From Clostridia bacterium (GTDB taxonomy: Bacteria > Bacillota > Clostridia > Oscillospirales > CAG-272), in assembly GCA_900769475.1 (NCBI GenBank), contig CAAGGQ010000233.1, positions 1 through 47,179 on the forward strand: DNA of 47,179 nt, written 5' to 3'. This document shows, piece after piece, positions 1 through 8,722 of this stretch. The translations under genes were made by a program, and so were the position numbers. Position 1 is the first letter of the stretch. Every line of letters begins with the position of its first letter. The notes under the pieces are model-generated. The model was not told the DNA's origin. It made no database searches and saw nothing but the letters and a program-made list of their open reading frames with translations.

Positions 1-1035
1 ATCATCGACTTTGAGATCCCCAAGAAATACGGTCTGCGCCAGACCATTGCCGATACCCTTGGCATTGGCGGAATTATGCGCGGTATGCGTACCATTCACG
101 TATTGAAGGATTTTGCTCGCGATATGGAGGAGGTCTGCCCCAACGCCTGGTTCCTCAACTACACCAACCCCATGGCTATTCTTTCCGGCTACATGCAACG
201 CTACACGGGCGTGAAGACAGTTGGTCTTTGCCACAGCGTACAGATCTGCGTTCCCAGACTGCTCAAGAAGCTGGAAATGCCCTATGAGGCAAGCGATACC
301 ATCTTTAAGATCGCAGGTATCAACCATATGGCTTGGCTCCTTGAGATCACCGACAAGCAAGGAAACGATCTCTACCCCGAGATCCGCCGCTTGGCGAAGC
401 TGAAAAATGCCAACGAAAAGCACAGCGACATGGTTCGCTTTGACTACATTGATAAATTCGGCTACTACTGCACCGAAAGCAGTGAGCACAACGCCGAGTA
501 CAATCCCTTCTACATCAAGGCTGGTCGCGACGATCTGATCGAAAAGTTTAATATTCCTCTGGACGAATATCCTCGCCGTTGTATCAAGCAGATCAACAAC
601 TGGCAGGCGCAGAAGGAGGAATTGATGGCCGGAGGGAACGTGGAGCACATCCGCTCCAGGGAATACGCCTCCTACATTATGGAAGCCATTATGACCAATA
701 CTCCCTACAAGATTGGCGGAAACGTACTGAACAATGGGCTGATCTCTAACCTTCCCAAGGAGGCCTGCGTGGAGGTCCCCTGCTTGGTGGACACCAACGG
801 CATCACCCCCACCTATGTGGGTGACCTGCCCCTGCAGCTGGCGGCCATGAACTCCTCGAACATCTATCCCCAGCTCTTGACCATTGAAGCTGCACATACG
901 GGAAGCAAGGAAGCTCTGTATCAGGCGGCTATGATGGACCCCCACACCGGTGCCCAACTTTCTACCGACGAGATCGTATCCCTGTGCAATGATCTCATCG
1001 AGGCTCACACCAACGCCGGTTATCCCATCTTTTGA
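1..1035 (+). CDS. melA: Alpha-galactosidase, glycosyl hydrolase family 4 (5' end outside window)
   Basis: This is the C-terminal part (344 residues) of a GH4 enzyme; the frame is open from base 1, so the start lies upstream. GH4 enzymes hydrolyse alpha-galactosides in the cytoplasm by an unusual redox mechanism that needs NAD+ and a divalent metal. The visible text fits MelA: a GLRQTIADTLGIGGI stretch at the window edge, LNYTNPM, a CHSVQ motif with the metal-binding Cys, the GINHMAWLL motif with the metal-binding His, and TESSEHNAEY. Family members are about 430-480 residues, so roughly the first 100, including the NAD-binding Rossmann motif, are missing. It ends just before a strong bidirectional terminator. 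A different GH4 specificity (6-phospho-glycosidase) is possible but less likely given the MelA-type motifs. Confidence 0.9.
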   Translation: MIDFEIPKKYGLRQTIADTLGIGGIMRGMRTIHVLKDFARDMEEVCPNAWFLNYTNPMAILSGYMQRYTGVKTVGLCHSVQICVPRLLKKLEMPYEASDTIFKIAGINHMAWLLEITDKQGNDLYPEIRRLAKLKNANEKHSDMVRFDYIDKFGYYCTESSEHNAEYNPFYIKAGRDDLIEKFNIPLDEYPRRCIKQINNWQAQKEELMAGGNVEHIRSREYASYIMEAIMTNTPYKIGGNVLNNGLISNLPKEACVEVPCLVDTNGITPTYVGDLPLQLAAMNSSNIYPQLLTIEAAHTGSKEALYQAAMMDPHTGAQLSTDEIVSLCNDLIEAHTNAGYPIF

Positions 1036-1044
1036 TCCAAAGAT

Positions 1045-1089
1045 AAAAGAATTGCCTCCAACGCGGTAAGCGATGGAGGCAATTCTTTT
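1045..1089. terminator. Bidirectional intrinsic terminator between melA and the 219-aa membrane protein gene
   Basis: A 16-bp perfect stem (1045-1060 with 1074-1089) has an A-rich left edge and a T-rich right edge, so it can stop transcription from both convergent genes. The last bases overlap the stop codon of the leftward gene. Confidence 0.9.
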
Positions 1090-1748
1090 TAGTAGAAATA
1101 TTCTATGTTCCGTTTGATATAGCTGAGCATTCTGCCGCGAATATAGCGCAGGTTTCCGCTCACAAAATCCTTGATCTTGGCCGGGGACTGGCGGTAATTG
1201 TTCATGATAAAACGGAACGCCTTTACCATTTCTTGCTCGCCGCCCTGCTCCAGAGCGCTGCAAAGGGAATCCACCAGCTCGGGCTTAGCGTTGAGAAGTA
1301 GAGCCCAGTAGGCATCCACATTCTTATCGGCCAGGTCATACAGCATCTTATACGCCAAAAGAGGACGGTACACCCGACGGGGGCCTTGCTTGATCTCCCG
1401 CTCCAGGGCGTTCTCCTCCCAAAGGCCCTCAAAGGTTTCGCTGACCATGGAAAGATAAATATTCATGCGCTCGTTGACCATAGAGAAGCTCAGCTCCTCC
1501 AGGGGAACGTTTCGCTTTTTAGCGCGGTCAAACAGGAAGAAGTTGGGCTCGGCATCCCGCGTAAGCCACAGATAGTAGGCAAACAGGGCCGAGAGCACGA
1601 TCAGGAGAATCGCAATCACGATCTCCAGCACTCGTTTATAGGTTGCATTTGCCCGAGGAAGCGCGATGGCAAGCAACAAAATGGCTCCAATCAAGCTCAC
1701 CACAGCAACCACAGCCATGATCAGCGAAGCGCTTTTCTTCAAATTCAT
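1089..1748 (-). CDS. Hypothetical protein with two N-terminal membrane helices
   Basis: I do not recognise this 219-residue protein. It has two hydrophobic helices, at about residues 8-30 and 40-62, with a short loop holding Arg and Lys. A soluble, charged, mostly helical domain of about 150 residues follows and ends in a Tyr/Arg-rich tail (RNIEYFY). No catalytic motif is visible. The ATG is preceded by AAAGGA, and a full sigma-A promoter (TTGAAA-17-TATAAT) lies just upstream, so it is very likely expressed as a single gene. It is divergent from the DUF624-like gene next door, which is also a membrane protein; whether they work together is unknown. Confidence 0.75.
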   Translation of the reverse strand: MNLKKSASLIMAVVAVVSLIGAILLLAIALPRANATYKRVLEIVIAILLIVLSALFAYYLWLTRDAEPNFFLFDRAKKRNVPLEELSFSMVNERMNIYLSMVSETFEGLWEENALEREIKQGPRRVYRPLLAYKMLYDLADKNVDAYWALLLNAKPELVDSLCSALEQGGEQEMVKAFRFIMNNYRQSPAKIKDFVSGNLRYIRGRMLSYIKRNIEYFY

Positions 1749-1783
1749 AGAGGTACATCCTTTCTTTGATCGATCCTATCCAT

Positions 1784-1812
1784 ATTATACCATAACCAAA
1801 AGATCATTTCAA
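1784..1812 (-). promoter_or_regulatory. Sigma-A promoter of the 219-aa membrane protein gene
   Basis: On the minus strand, TTGAAA (1807-1812) and TATAAT (1784-1789) are separated by 17 bp, and a TG one base before the -10 makes it an extended -10. It lies about 35 bp before the start codon. Confidence 0.8.
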
Positions 1813-1876
1813 GATGAATTTTTAATTTTCAAGATTTTTTTCCACGCCTGTTAAATATGTAAATTTTTTGTTTTCC

Positions 1877-1905
1877 TTGACATTGTGAGGAAACTATGCT
1901 AAAAT
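1877..1905 (+). promoter_or_regulatory. Sigma-A promoter of the DUF624-like gene
   Basis: TTGACA (1877-1882) is followed after 17 bp by TAAAAT (1900-1905). The start codon is 35 bp downstream. Confidence 0.8.
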
Positions 1906-1940
1906 AAGAATATAAATTTTGCTTGTAAGGATGACAAAAA

Positions 1941-2933
1941 GTGAAACCGAAGAAAAAAACATTTCGATTGTTGCGCGTAATGGATTGGAACGCCGGCAAC
2001 CGCCCCGAGGCAGAGGGCGAGGATACCAGACCTACCCTGAAGCGCTATTTTAAACTGTTGGGGCGTCGTTTTTGGAAGCTGATCTCCTTGAACATCATGA
2101 TGATCCCCATGGTGCTCCCGCTGTTTGTAATCTTCTATCTTTATACCGGCTACACACGGATCCCCACCCAAAACAGCCTGCTCTTCCCCGTTCTTTACGG
2201 TGCCAATTTTATTGATAGCACACCGCAATCCACCATGCTCCTGGATCTCTTTGGAGCCCAGCTTTACGTTCCTGTATACAGCACTGGAACCTATATTGGT
2301 ATTGGCGTGTGTGTTCTAATCCTTCTGTTCACCTTTGGATGGCAGAACGTTGGCGTGACCTACATTCTGCGAAGCATGGTGCGCGGGGAGCCGGTATTCC
2401 TCATCTCGGATTATTTCTATGCTGTTCGCCGCAACTGGAAGCAGGGCCTTCTGATGGGAATGATCGATGTGATCGTTCTTGCCCTTCTGGTCTTTGACGG
2501 CATCTACTTCTACCAAATGATCGGTAGCTTTTGGATGGATGTTTGCTTCTGGGCCATCTGCGCTCTAGCGATCCTCTACTTCTTCATGCGGTTCTACCTC
2601 TATTTGATGCTGGTAACCTTTGATCTCTCCATCAAAAAGATCTTTAAGAATGCTTTGATCTTTACCACCCTGGGAGTAAAGCGCAATTTGATGGGCTTGC
2701 TTGGCATCATTCTTCTTACGGCCATTGAGGTGGTTCTGTTTGCTACCCTCATGCCCATGAACATTCCCATTGGTTTGATTCTTCCCTTCCTGTACTACTT
2801 CTCCTTCACGGCCTTTACCAGTGCCTACGCGGCCTATCCCGTGATCGATCGCTATATGATCGCCCCCTATCGCGGACAAAACGATTACCCTGATAAGGAA
2901 GAGGACGGGGAAACGACCGAATCTCAAGCATAA
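1941..2933 (+). CDS. DUF624/YesL-like polytopic membrane protein
   Basis: This 330-residue protein starts with GTG at 1941, with an AAGGA site 9-10 bases upstream. It has a basic N-terminus, an amphipathic stretch (LGRRFWKLISLN), a first membrane helix at about 50-70, and further helices spread to residue 290. The C-terminus is acidic and soluble. The N-terminal 'FW+L+ LN' pattern followed by several hydrophobic helices is what is seen in the DUF624/YesL family, often found near sugar-uptake genes; the upstream melA would fit that. The role of the family is not established. It has its own sigma-A promoter and an intrinsic terminator, so it is a single-gene unit. The family call is by pattern only. 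Confidence 0.7.
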   Translation: MKPKKKTFRLLRVMDWNAGNRPEAEGEDTRPTLKRYFKLLGRRFWKLISLNIMMIPMVLPLFVIFYLYTGYTRIPTQNSLLFPVLYGANFIDSTPQSTMLLDLFGAQLYVPVYSTGTYIGIGVCVLILLFTFGWQNVGVTYILRSMVRGEPVFLISDYFYAVRRNWKQGLLMGMIDVIVLALLVFDGIYFYQMIGSFWMDVCFWAICALAILYFFMRFYLYLMLVTFDLSIKKIFKNALIFTTLGVKRNLMGLLGIILLTAIEVVLFATLMPMNIPIGLILPFLYYFSFTAFTSAYAAYPVIDRYMIAPYRGQNDYPDKEEDGETTESQA

Positions 2934-2941
2934 TCCTATCC

Positions 2942-2980
2942 AAGAAACGGCGGACGCGTTGCATCCGCCGTTTCTTTATT
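2942..2980. terminator. Bidirectional intrinsic terminator
   Basis: A 13-bp stem (2942-2954 with 2964-2976) with a GC-rich core and a T-rich tail sits between the convergent DUF624-like gene and the deacetylase gene. Confidence 0.85.
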
Positions 2981-3683
2981 CAATGCCGAGAAGATCTCCC
3001 ACGGTGGTAGGCTCAAAGCCGCGTTCCAGGAGCTTTGGCAGTAAGATCTCCAGGGCCTGGGGTGTTTGACTGTGGGTGCCGATATAATCGTGCATCAAAA
3101 TGATATCCCCCGGTTGTACCTGCTTTAGCACGGTATCTACGATCTGCTGGGTGTTTTTACATTCCCAATCCCGAGTATCCAAGCTCCAAAGCACCAGAGT
3201 GTAGTCTCCATCGCTGGTGCATCGCTCCACCATGGCGTTGATAGCCCCCTGGGGAGGACGGAACAGATGAGGTCGATATTCGCAAAGTTCCTCCAGCGCC
3301 CTCTCACAATCCTCCAGCTCCTTGGAAAGATTCACTTCCTTGGCTTGATATAGCAAAGGATGGGTGAAGGTATGGTTCCCAACCTCGTGGCCGCGGCGGA
3401 TCACCTCCCGGGCGGTTTCGGGATAATTCACCACGTTTTCCCCTACCATAAAAAAGGTGGCACGCACGTCGTGATGCTCCAGAATGTCCAGGATCTCATG
3501 GGTCAATCGGGGATGAGGTCCGTCGTCAAAGGTTAGAGCGATCTTCATAGTATCGGTCTGCACCGAGCGATAGACGGTTGGCGGTTGGCCGCACACCGAA
3601 AGACAACATAAGGGCGAAAGCAGAGCAAAAGAAAGGAGCATAGAAAAGAGGAGCCGCATTGGCTTTTGGAATCGTCTTTTCAT
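2976..3683 (-). CDS. Polysaccharide deacetylase, NodB-homology domain, secreted or membrane-anchored
   Basis: The 235-residue product has a basic N-terminus and a hydrophobic signal/anchor at about residues 9-31. The rest is a CE4 NodB domain with all usual motifs: TFDDGPH (51-57, catalytic base Asp and metal Asp), HEVGNHTFTHP (metal ligands His104 and His108), FRPPQG (about 141-146), a WSLDTRDW motif, and ILMHD. Such enzymes remove N-acetyl groups from peptidoglycan or other GlcNAc polymers outside the cell. The gene overlaps the end of the pdaA-like gene by 4 bp (ATGA), so the two are translationally coupled. With every catalytic residue present, it should be active; the exact polymer cannot be read from sequence. 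Confidence 0.9.
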   Translation of the reverse strand: MKRRFQKPMRLLFSMLLSFALLSPLCCLSVCGQPPTVYRSVQTDTMKIALTFDDGPHPRLTHEILDILEHHDVRATFFMVGENVVNYPETAREVIRRGHEVGNHTFTHPLLYQAKEVNLSKELEDCERALEELCEYRPHLFRPPQGAINAMVERCTSDGDYTLVLWSLDTRDWECKNTQQIVDTVLKQVQPGDIILMHDYIGTHSQTPQALEILLPKLLERGFEPTTVGDLLGIE

Positions 3684-4474
3684 CGTTCACGGCTCCCATA
3701 TACCAGCTCATCCAAATATCCAAAGCGAAAGCCCTGCTGTTTCAGTTCCCGAATGACCTCTCCCAAAATGGCAGCGTTGGTGCTTGAGGTGGGATGCAAA
3801 AGCATGACCTCGCCATTGTGAATGTTCTCCAAAATAACCGAGCGCGCCTTCTCCTCGGACATCTGTTTGTTGTTATCCCAATCGGGATAGGCAAAGCTCC
3901 AAAAGATGGTTTTATATCCATTCCTCTTGGCGCACTCCAGGTTGGATCGGCTGAAGCATCCCTCGGGAGGGCGGTAATAGTCGGCCATTTCGTAGCCGGT
4001 TCGTTCCAGGAACAGGGCCTTCAGCTCTTCCAGTTCGGCCAAGAAGGCGGCATCGCTTTGCTTTGACATATCCTTATGACGCACCGTGTGGTTGGCCACC
4101 GTATGCCCATCCTCCACCATGCGCTTGACCAGATCGGTATTCTTCGTAATCAGATTTCCAAGAATGAAAAAGGCGGCGGGAACCTCCTCTTTCTTCAACA
4201 CATCCAATATTTTTGCCACGTTTCCGTTCTCATAGCCGGCGTCAAAGGTGAGATAGATCACCTTTTCTCCGCTATTGGGATCCGTGTGACGATGATCAAT
4301 ATAATAGCCGTCCAGCTCCTCCACAAAGGCAAGCTCGCCTCCCACCGAGGGCTGTACGTGATCCTTTACGTGAACGCAGTACCAACGGTACGCCGAGGCC
4401 TCTCCGTGGCATGGCGTGCCCAAGGAAGCGAATAAGCAGAAAATACACAGTACAAGCAGGATCGTTTTTTTCAT
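3680..4474 (-). CDS. pdaA: PdaA-type delta-lactam-biosynthetic polysaccharide deacetylase
   Basis: This 264-residue protein has a signal peptide (residues 1-24, basic start then hydrophobic core) and a CE4 domain of the PdaA subtype. The diagnostic motif is TFDAGYENG at 76-84, where the usual second Asp of TFDDG is replaced; the GYENG part is typical of PdaA. Metal His ligands are in ANHTVRH (His129, His133); RPPEG is at 168-172 and LLHPTSS near the end. In Bacillus, PdaA deacetylates N-acetylmuramic acid so that muramic-delta-lactam can form in the spore cortex, which germination enzymes need. The start has a good AAAGGAG site. It is the first gene of a two-gene unit with the second deacetylase. 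I found no clear sporulation promoter upstream. Confidence 0.85.
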   Translation of the reverse strand: MKKTILLVLCIFCLFASLGTPCHGEASAYRWYCVHVKDHVQPSVGGELAFVEELDGYYIDHRHTDPNSGEKVIYLTFDAGYENGNVAKILDVLKKEEVPAAFFILGNLITKNTDLVKRMVEDGHTVANHTVRHKDMSKQSDAAFLAELEELKALFLERTGYEMADYYRPPEGCFSRSNLECAKRNGYKTIFWSFAYPDWDNNKQMSEEKARSVILENIHNGEVMLLHPTSSTNAAILGEVIRELKQQGFRFGYLDELVYGSRER

Positions 4475-4570
4475 ATGCTCACTCCTTTCAAAACGAACTA
4501 CAACAACAGTTTGCGTTCTTTGCCCGTTTTTGACCCATAGGAATTTCTATCGGCAAAGGAAGTTTTGCGA

Positions 4571-4606
4571 AAAAAAGCAAGGGCAGATCAAAGCCCTTGC
4601 TTTTTT
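4571..4606 (-). terminator. Intrinsic terminator after the DUF4091 gene
   Basis: A 14-bp stem (4571-4584 with 4593-4606) has an AAAAAA/TTTTTT base and a GC-rich top. It lies directly after the stop codon of the leftward DUF4091 gene at 4609 and, on that strand, is followed by a T run. Confidence 0.85.
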
Positions 4607-4608
4607 AG

Positions 4609-6255
4609 TTAAATATTGGAAAAAATAAAATCGTACAGCTTTTCGTACACGGCATCGGTCTTAGGGTAGCAGGAAAAGGAAAGGTCACAATCGCAAATGC
4701 GATCCAGCTCCTCAATCACCCGTTCTCTTCCCAGCTTGGCCTCGGCCAGCTTCAAAAGACGCATATCCACGATGCCCTGGGCAAACACCTTAAAGCGTAA
4801 CGAGGGATTGGCATCGTTCTTTCCGGGGTAAACGCTGAAGGAATCTCCTCCGGGGAAGCCGATTCCCGCATCGGTCACTCGATAAGGGTCGATCTTGCTC
4901 TCGGAAAGGCGGCTGTAAAAGAAGTTGTAACCCCAATGTAAAAATCCGCGCATGCCGGTCTTGTACATCTGAATTCCCAAAACGCGGTTGCGGTAGGAGG
5001 GCATGGCCAGGAAACGGTTGGAAACGTCAACCCCCTGGGAGCAGCAATTATAGCACCACAAATCCTTGACTCCTGCATCCAGGAAAGGTTGGATGCGGTT
5101 GGTATTGACCACGGGATGCTCCAGGATTCCCTTTTCGTAGAAGTTGATGTCGGACAGCGCATCAATCTGCATGCACCCCTGCAGCAAGGGACGGAACCAG
5201 GTAGCCACCGCGTTGTAGGCCTCCAGATGATTGCTTCTCGGCTCGTCCGAAATATGGAAATAGATCCGGGAACGGTCTACGCCGATGGAATCCAGGTAGG
5301 AAAGCAAGGCGGGCAGAAGCTGGGAGAGGAAATTGCGGTACTCTTCCCTGTTGGCATCGGTATCCCAACCAAAGATGCGGCGCACCTCACCGTTCTCCTT
5401 GGCCACCACCTTGGGAGCATGAGCGGCCCCCCATTGGGTGAAGAAATGGTTGATCTCCAGATAGCGGATCCCTGCCCGACGGGTGATCTCCACGTAACGC
5501 CCCAGTTTGGAAAAATCAAAGGAGTAACGATCACCCTGCTTCTCGATCTCTACCAATTGCACCGTAGGACGCTCTCCGCCAATGGCGGTATCCAACGGAG
5601 GAGTCAAAACCGGTGTCAGGATCATGCTGATGCCTCCCGAGGCGGCCAGCTTCATATATTTTTCGATGAGATCCCAATGCTCCTCGGAGAGCACCGGTAC
5701 GTGATGCGCATCTGCAATACAGTCGCAATGGAACCACTGGGTAAAGATCAGATCCTGCTCGGGAAGACTGCAGGGATGTACCTTCAAACGGATCCGCCGA
5801 CGGGCGGTGGTTCCCTTGGAAGGGTCATGAAAGGAGACGGTAATATAATAGTCCCCCGCAGGAGCATCCTCTGGAATCTTTACCGAGATCCACAGTGCCT
5901 GCCAAACACCGGTTGGAACGGTAACTACCGGCTCCTCCAGGGGAAGCAGCGGATCGGGGAAAAGCCCCGGCTTGTGGGTGATGTAATCGTCATCGTACTG
6001 CCCCGGATAGCAAGGCAGAACAGTGGGAACGTAGCCCACGGAGTAGACCTGCGTGCGATCCTCCCAGGGTGTGGACACCTCTACCGTATATTTTTTGAAT
6101 ACGAAGGACGGCGAATGATAACGAAACGCGATTTGATACGAAAGCTCCTGGCCTCTTGCTCCCTGCAAAGAATTGCAGATGTTCCCGGAGAAGATTCTCT
6201 CCGGGAACACTTTGGCAAGAGAAGAAACCTGGCGCAACTGGATTTTTCCTGCCAT
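4609..6255 (-). CDS. DUF4091 / GH123-like glycosidase-fold protein
   Basis: This is a 548-residue protein without a signal peptide. The N-terminal ~160 residues look like a beta-sandwich (a VPTGVWQALWISVKIPEDAPAGDYY region). They are followed by a TIM-barrel-like part with a HISDEP motif at about residue 337 and a WCYNCC stretch further on. This order matches the DUF4091 proteins, which share the catalytic fold of GH123 N-acetylhexosaminidases; the Asp-Glu pair in DEP is where the GH123 acid lies. The likely substrate is a glycan, unproven here. The start is set by a GGAG site 8-9 bases before the ATG. The gene follows the flotillin gene after 43 bp and may be its operon tail; it ends at a strong terminator. 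Lack of export signal suggests cytoplasmic action. Confidence 0.8.
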   Translation of the reverse strand: MAGKIQLRQVSSLAKVFPERIFSGNICNSLQGARGQELSYQIAFRYHSPSFVFKKYTVEVSTPWEDRTQVYSVGYVPTVLPCYPGQYDDDYITHKPGLFPDPLLPLEEPVVTVPTGVWQALWISVKIPEDAPAGDYYITVSFHDPSKGTTARRRIRLKVHPCSLPEQDLIFTQWFHCDCIADAHHVPVLSEEHWDLIEKYMKLAASGGISMILTPVLTPPLDTAIGGERPTVQLVEIEKQGDRYSFDFSKLGRYVEITRRAGIRYLEINHFFTQWGAAHAPKVVAKENGEVRRIFGWDTDANREEYRNFLSQLLPALLSYLDSIGVDRSRIYFHISDEPRSNHLEAYNAVATWFRPLLQGCMQIDALSDINFYEKGILEHPVVNTNRIQPFLDAGVKDLWCYNCCSQGVDVSNRFLAMPSYRNRVLGIQMYKTGMRGFLHWGYNFFYSRLSESKIDPYRVTDAGIGFPGGDSFSVYPGKNDANPSLRFKVFAQGIVDMRLLKLAEAKLGRERVIEELDRICDCDLSFSCYPKTDAVYEKLYDFIFSNI

Positions 6256-6298
6256 GTTCTTTCTCCTTAAATGTTATGTATTTGTTGGAAGCGAAGGA

Positions 6299-7708
6299 TT
6301 ATTCGGCGTCTGCAGAATCGTCGGTCTTGGCAGAAGCCAGCTTTCCTCCCACCACACCGGCCAGAAGCGCGCTCAGGTCGATGCCGGTGGATTCCTTCAT
6401 GCCTTCCATGATCTGGTTGGCGCTGTTCATTACGTCCTTTACTACCTTGGTAGCGTTGCCGTCGCCATACATAACGATCTTGTCGGTCTGGCTCAAGGGA
6501 GCCGCGGCGTTCTTGACCACCTCGGGAAGTGCAGTGAGGTACATTTCCAGAACCGAGGCTTCGCCCATCTTCTTCTGGGCTTCGGCCTTCTTTTCAATGG
6601 CAATCGCCTCCGCATCACCCTTGGCACGAATACCTTCTGCCTCCTGCAGCATAGCAAATTTCTTTGCTTCTGCTTCGGCACGCAGTGCCAATGCGCCCTG
6701 CTCGGCTTCGATTCTTCTTGCCTCGGCTTCCTTGGTACGGCGGATCAGATCGGCCTCGGCTTCCTTTTCTTCCTTGTACTTCATCGCATCGGCCTGCTTG
6801 CGCACCTTTGCGTCCAGTTCTTTTTCGGTAATAGCAATTCGCTTTTCAGCCAGCTCGGCCTCCTTGGTGGCCTTGGCAATGTTGGCGTTCTCGGTTTCGA
6901 TCTCGATCAGCTTTCTCTGTGCCTGCTCCTGGATGCGGTAGGCGGCGTCGGCCTCTGCCTTCTTCACGTCGGCCTGGCGCTTCATTTCGGCCTGCTCAAT
7001 GGCAAGGTCGGCATTCTGCTGAGCAATGAGCTTATCGGTATCTACCTTTACGCGGTTGGTCTCCTGGCGGGCCTGTGCCTCGGCAATGGCAATGTCTCTT
7101 TGAGCGTTCGCCTTAGCGATCTGCGCATCCTTGCGGATTTTTTCTACGTTGTCAATACCCAGGTTTTCAATGGTGTTGGCGTTATCAGTAAAGTTCTGAA
7201 TATTAAAGTTCACCACCTCAATGCCCAGCTTTTCCATATCGGGAACCACGTTCTCGGTGATCTTTTTCGCTACGCCCTGGCGGTCCTGAACCATTTCCTT
7301 CAGGCCTACCGAGCCCACGATCTCGCGCATGTTACCCTCCAGCACCTGGGTAACGATGGTAACGATCTCCGAGGTCTTCTTATTCAGCAGGGCCTCGGCG
7401 GCCTTGCGGAGCATATCGGGATCCGAGGAGATCTTAATGTTGGCAACACCGTCTACGCGAACGTTGATAAACTCGTTGGTAGGAACGGCTTCCGAGGTTT
7501 TGATGTCGATCTGCATCACGTTCAGGGAAAGCTTATCAACCCGTTCAAAGAACGGAATATGCCATCCGGCCTTACCAACCAGAATCCGCTTTTTTCCAAG
7601 ACCCGAAACGATGAACGCCTGGTCCGGAGGTGCCTTGAGGTAACCGGCCAGCAAAATGATAACGACGAAGGCAAGAATGCCAAGTCCAGCATAAAGGATA
7701 ATATCCAT
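6299..7708 (-). CDS. floT: Flotillin-like protein (SPFH domain)
   Basis: The 469-residue product has one N-terminal membrane helix (about 4-24), an SPFH/band-7 domain (about 27-190), and a very long Ala/Glu/Lys coiled coil (about 195-400) rich in AEA repeats. It closes with a conserved C-terminal region (LEMYLTALPEVV, then DKIVMYGDG). This is the domain order and length of bacterial flotillins such as FloT/YuaG, which form large oligomers at membrane microdomains and affect membrane fluidity, secretion and signalling. It is the third gene of an nfeD-stomatin-flotillin unit; FloT in Bacillus is also next to an NfeD protein, which supports the call. The coiled coil gives a strong antisense open frame that is not a gene. 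Confidence 0.93.
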   Translation of the reverse strand: MDIILYAGLGILAFVVIILLAGYLKAPPDQAFIVSGLGKKRILVGKAGWHIPFFERVDKLSLNVMQIDIKTSEAVPTNEFINVRVDGVANIKISSDPDMLRKAAEALLNKKTSEIVTIVTQVLEGNMREIVGSVGLKEMVQDRQGVAKKITENVVPDMEKLGIEVVNFNIQNFTDNANTIENLGIDNVEKIRKDAQIAKANAQRDIAIAEAQARQETNRVKVDTDKLIAQQNADLAIEQAEMKRQADVKKAEADAAYRIQEQAQRKLIEIETENANIAKATKEAELAEKRIAITEKELDAKVRKQADAMKYKEEKEAEADLIRRTKEAEARRIEAEQGALALRAEAEAKKFAMLQEAEGIRAKGDAEAIAIEKKAEAQKKMGEASVLEMYLTALPEVVKNAAAPLSQTDKIVMYGDGNATKVVKDVMNSANQIMEGMKESTGIDLSALLAGVVGGKLASAKTDDSADAE

Positions 7709-7756
7709 GAGTGTTCCTCCTAAAGTTTTTTCGAATTTTATAAATGGTAGAAGTGC

Positions 7757-8683
7757 TTACTTCTCTCCGCCCAGCTCCTTGATGCTGGTTACCAGGCCTG
7801 CAAGGCCCTGGATTTCGGAGGGAATAATGATCTTGGTCGCCTTACCGTCGGCAGCCTTGGCAAATGCCTCCAGTCCCTTGATAGCGATCACGCCGTCACC
7901 GGGCTTGGCATCGTTGATCATTTTAATACCGTCGGCCGTTGCCTTCTGGATCGAAAGGATGGCGGCAGCTTCACCCTCGGCCTCGCGGATTTTGGCTTCC
8001 TTAATTGCCTCGGCGCGCAGGATCTGGGATTGCTTCTCTGCCTCGGCCTCCAGAATCATGGATTCTTTCTTACCCTGGGCAACCAGAATGGTGGAGTTCT
8101 TTTCACCCTCGGCGCGAAGAATCGCCTCACGGCGCTCACGCTCTGCCTTCATCTGCTTTTCCATGGCATCCTGAATTTCCTTGGGAGGAATGATATTCTT
8201 CAGCTCCACACGGTTCACCTTGATACCCCAGGGATCGGTGGCCTCGTCCAGAATGGAACGCATCTTGGTGTTGATGATATCACGGGAGGTCAGAGTGTTA
8301 TCCAGCTCCAACTCACCAATGATGTTACGCAGGGTGGTAGCGGTCAAATTCTCAATGGCTGTCATGGGGGTGGTGTGACCGTAGGCGTAGAGCTTACAGT
8401 CAGTGATCTGGAAGAAGACCACGGTATCGATCTGCATACGAACGTTATCCATGGTAATTACCGGCTGCGGCGGAAAATCGGCCACCTGCTCCATCATGTT
8501 GATCTTTTTGGCAACGCGATCAATGAAGGGGATCTTGAGGTGAAGACCGGTTTTCCAGGTCTGGTGGTAGGCTCCCAGGCGCTCGATGACGTAAGCCTTG
8601 GACTGGGGCACGATGTGGATATTGGAAATAATGACGAGGACGCAAAGAACCAAGAGGATTCCCAACACAATTAAAACTTCCAT
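7757..8683 (-). CDS. Stomatin-like SPFH/band 7 protein
   Basis: The 308-residue protein has an N-terminal membrane helix (about 3-22), then an SPFH domain with the stomatin signatures VPQSKAYVIERLG, GLHLKIPFIDRV and ENLTATTLRNIIGEL. A coiled coil rich in EGEK/EAEAEKQ repeats follows (about 180-250). The end (IIIPSEIQGLAGLV) matches the QmcA/YbbK type of stomatin. Such proteins form ring-like membrane assemblies and usually pair with an NfeD protein, as here, where nfeD ends 39 bp upstream. It lies 48 bp before the flotillin gene and on the same strand, so all three are probably co-transcribed. Confidence 0.93.
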   Translation of the reverse strand: MEVLIVLGILLVLCVLVIISNIHIVPQSKAYVIERLGAYHQTWKTGLHLKIPFIDRVAKKINMMEQVADFPPQPVITMDNVRMQIDTVVFFQITDCKLYAYGHTTPMTAIENLTATTLRNIIGELELDNTLTSRDIINTKMRSILDEATDPWGIKVNRVELKNIIPPKEIQDAMEKQMKAERERREAILRAEGEKNSTILVAQGKKESMILEAEAEKQSQILRAEAIKEAKIREAEGEAAAILSIQKATADGIKMINDAKPGDGVIAIKGLEAFAKAADGKATKIIIPSEIQGLAGLVTSIKELGGEK

Positions 8684-8722
8684 AATAAATCTCCTTTTTT
8701 GTGTAATGTAGGACGAACGGAC

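Noticed and set aside
4475..4570. A sigma-G or sigma-E promoter upstream of pdaA
   Set aside because: I looked for the expected boxes on the minus strand and found none that match well with proper spacing.
6173..7723. A 516-codon open frame on the plus strand opposite the flotillin gene
   Set aside because: It mirrors the Ala/Glu/Lys-rich coiled coil of the true gene; its text is low-complexity Leu/Gly/His and has no ribosome site or known motif.
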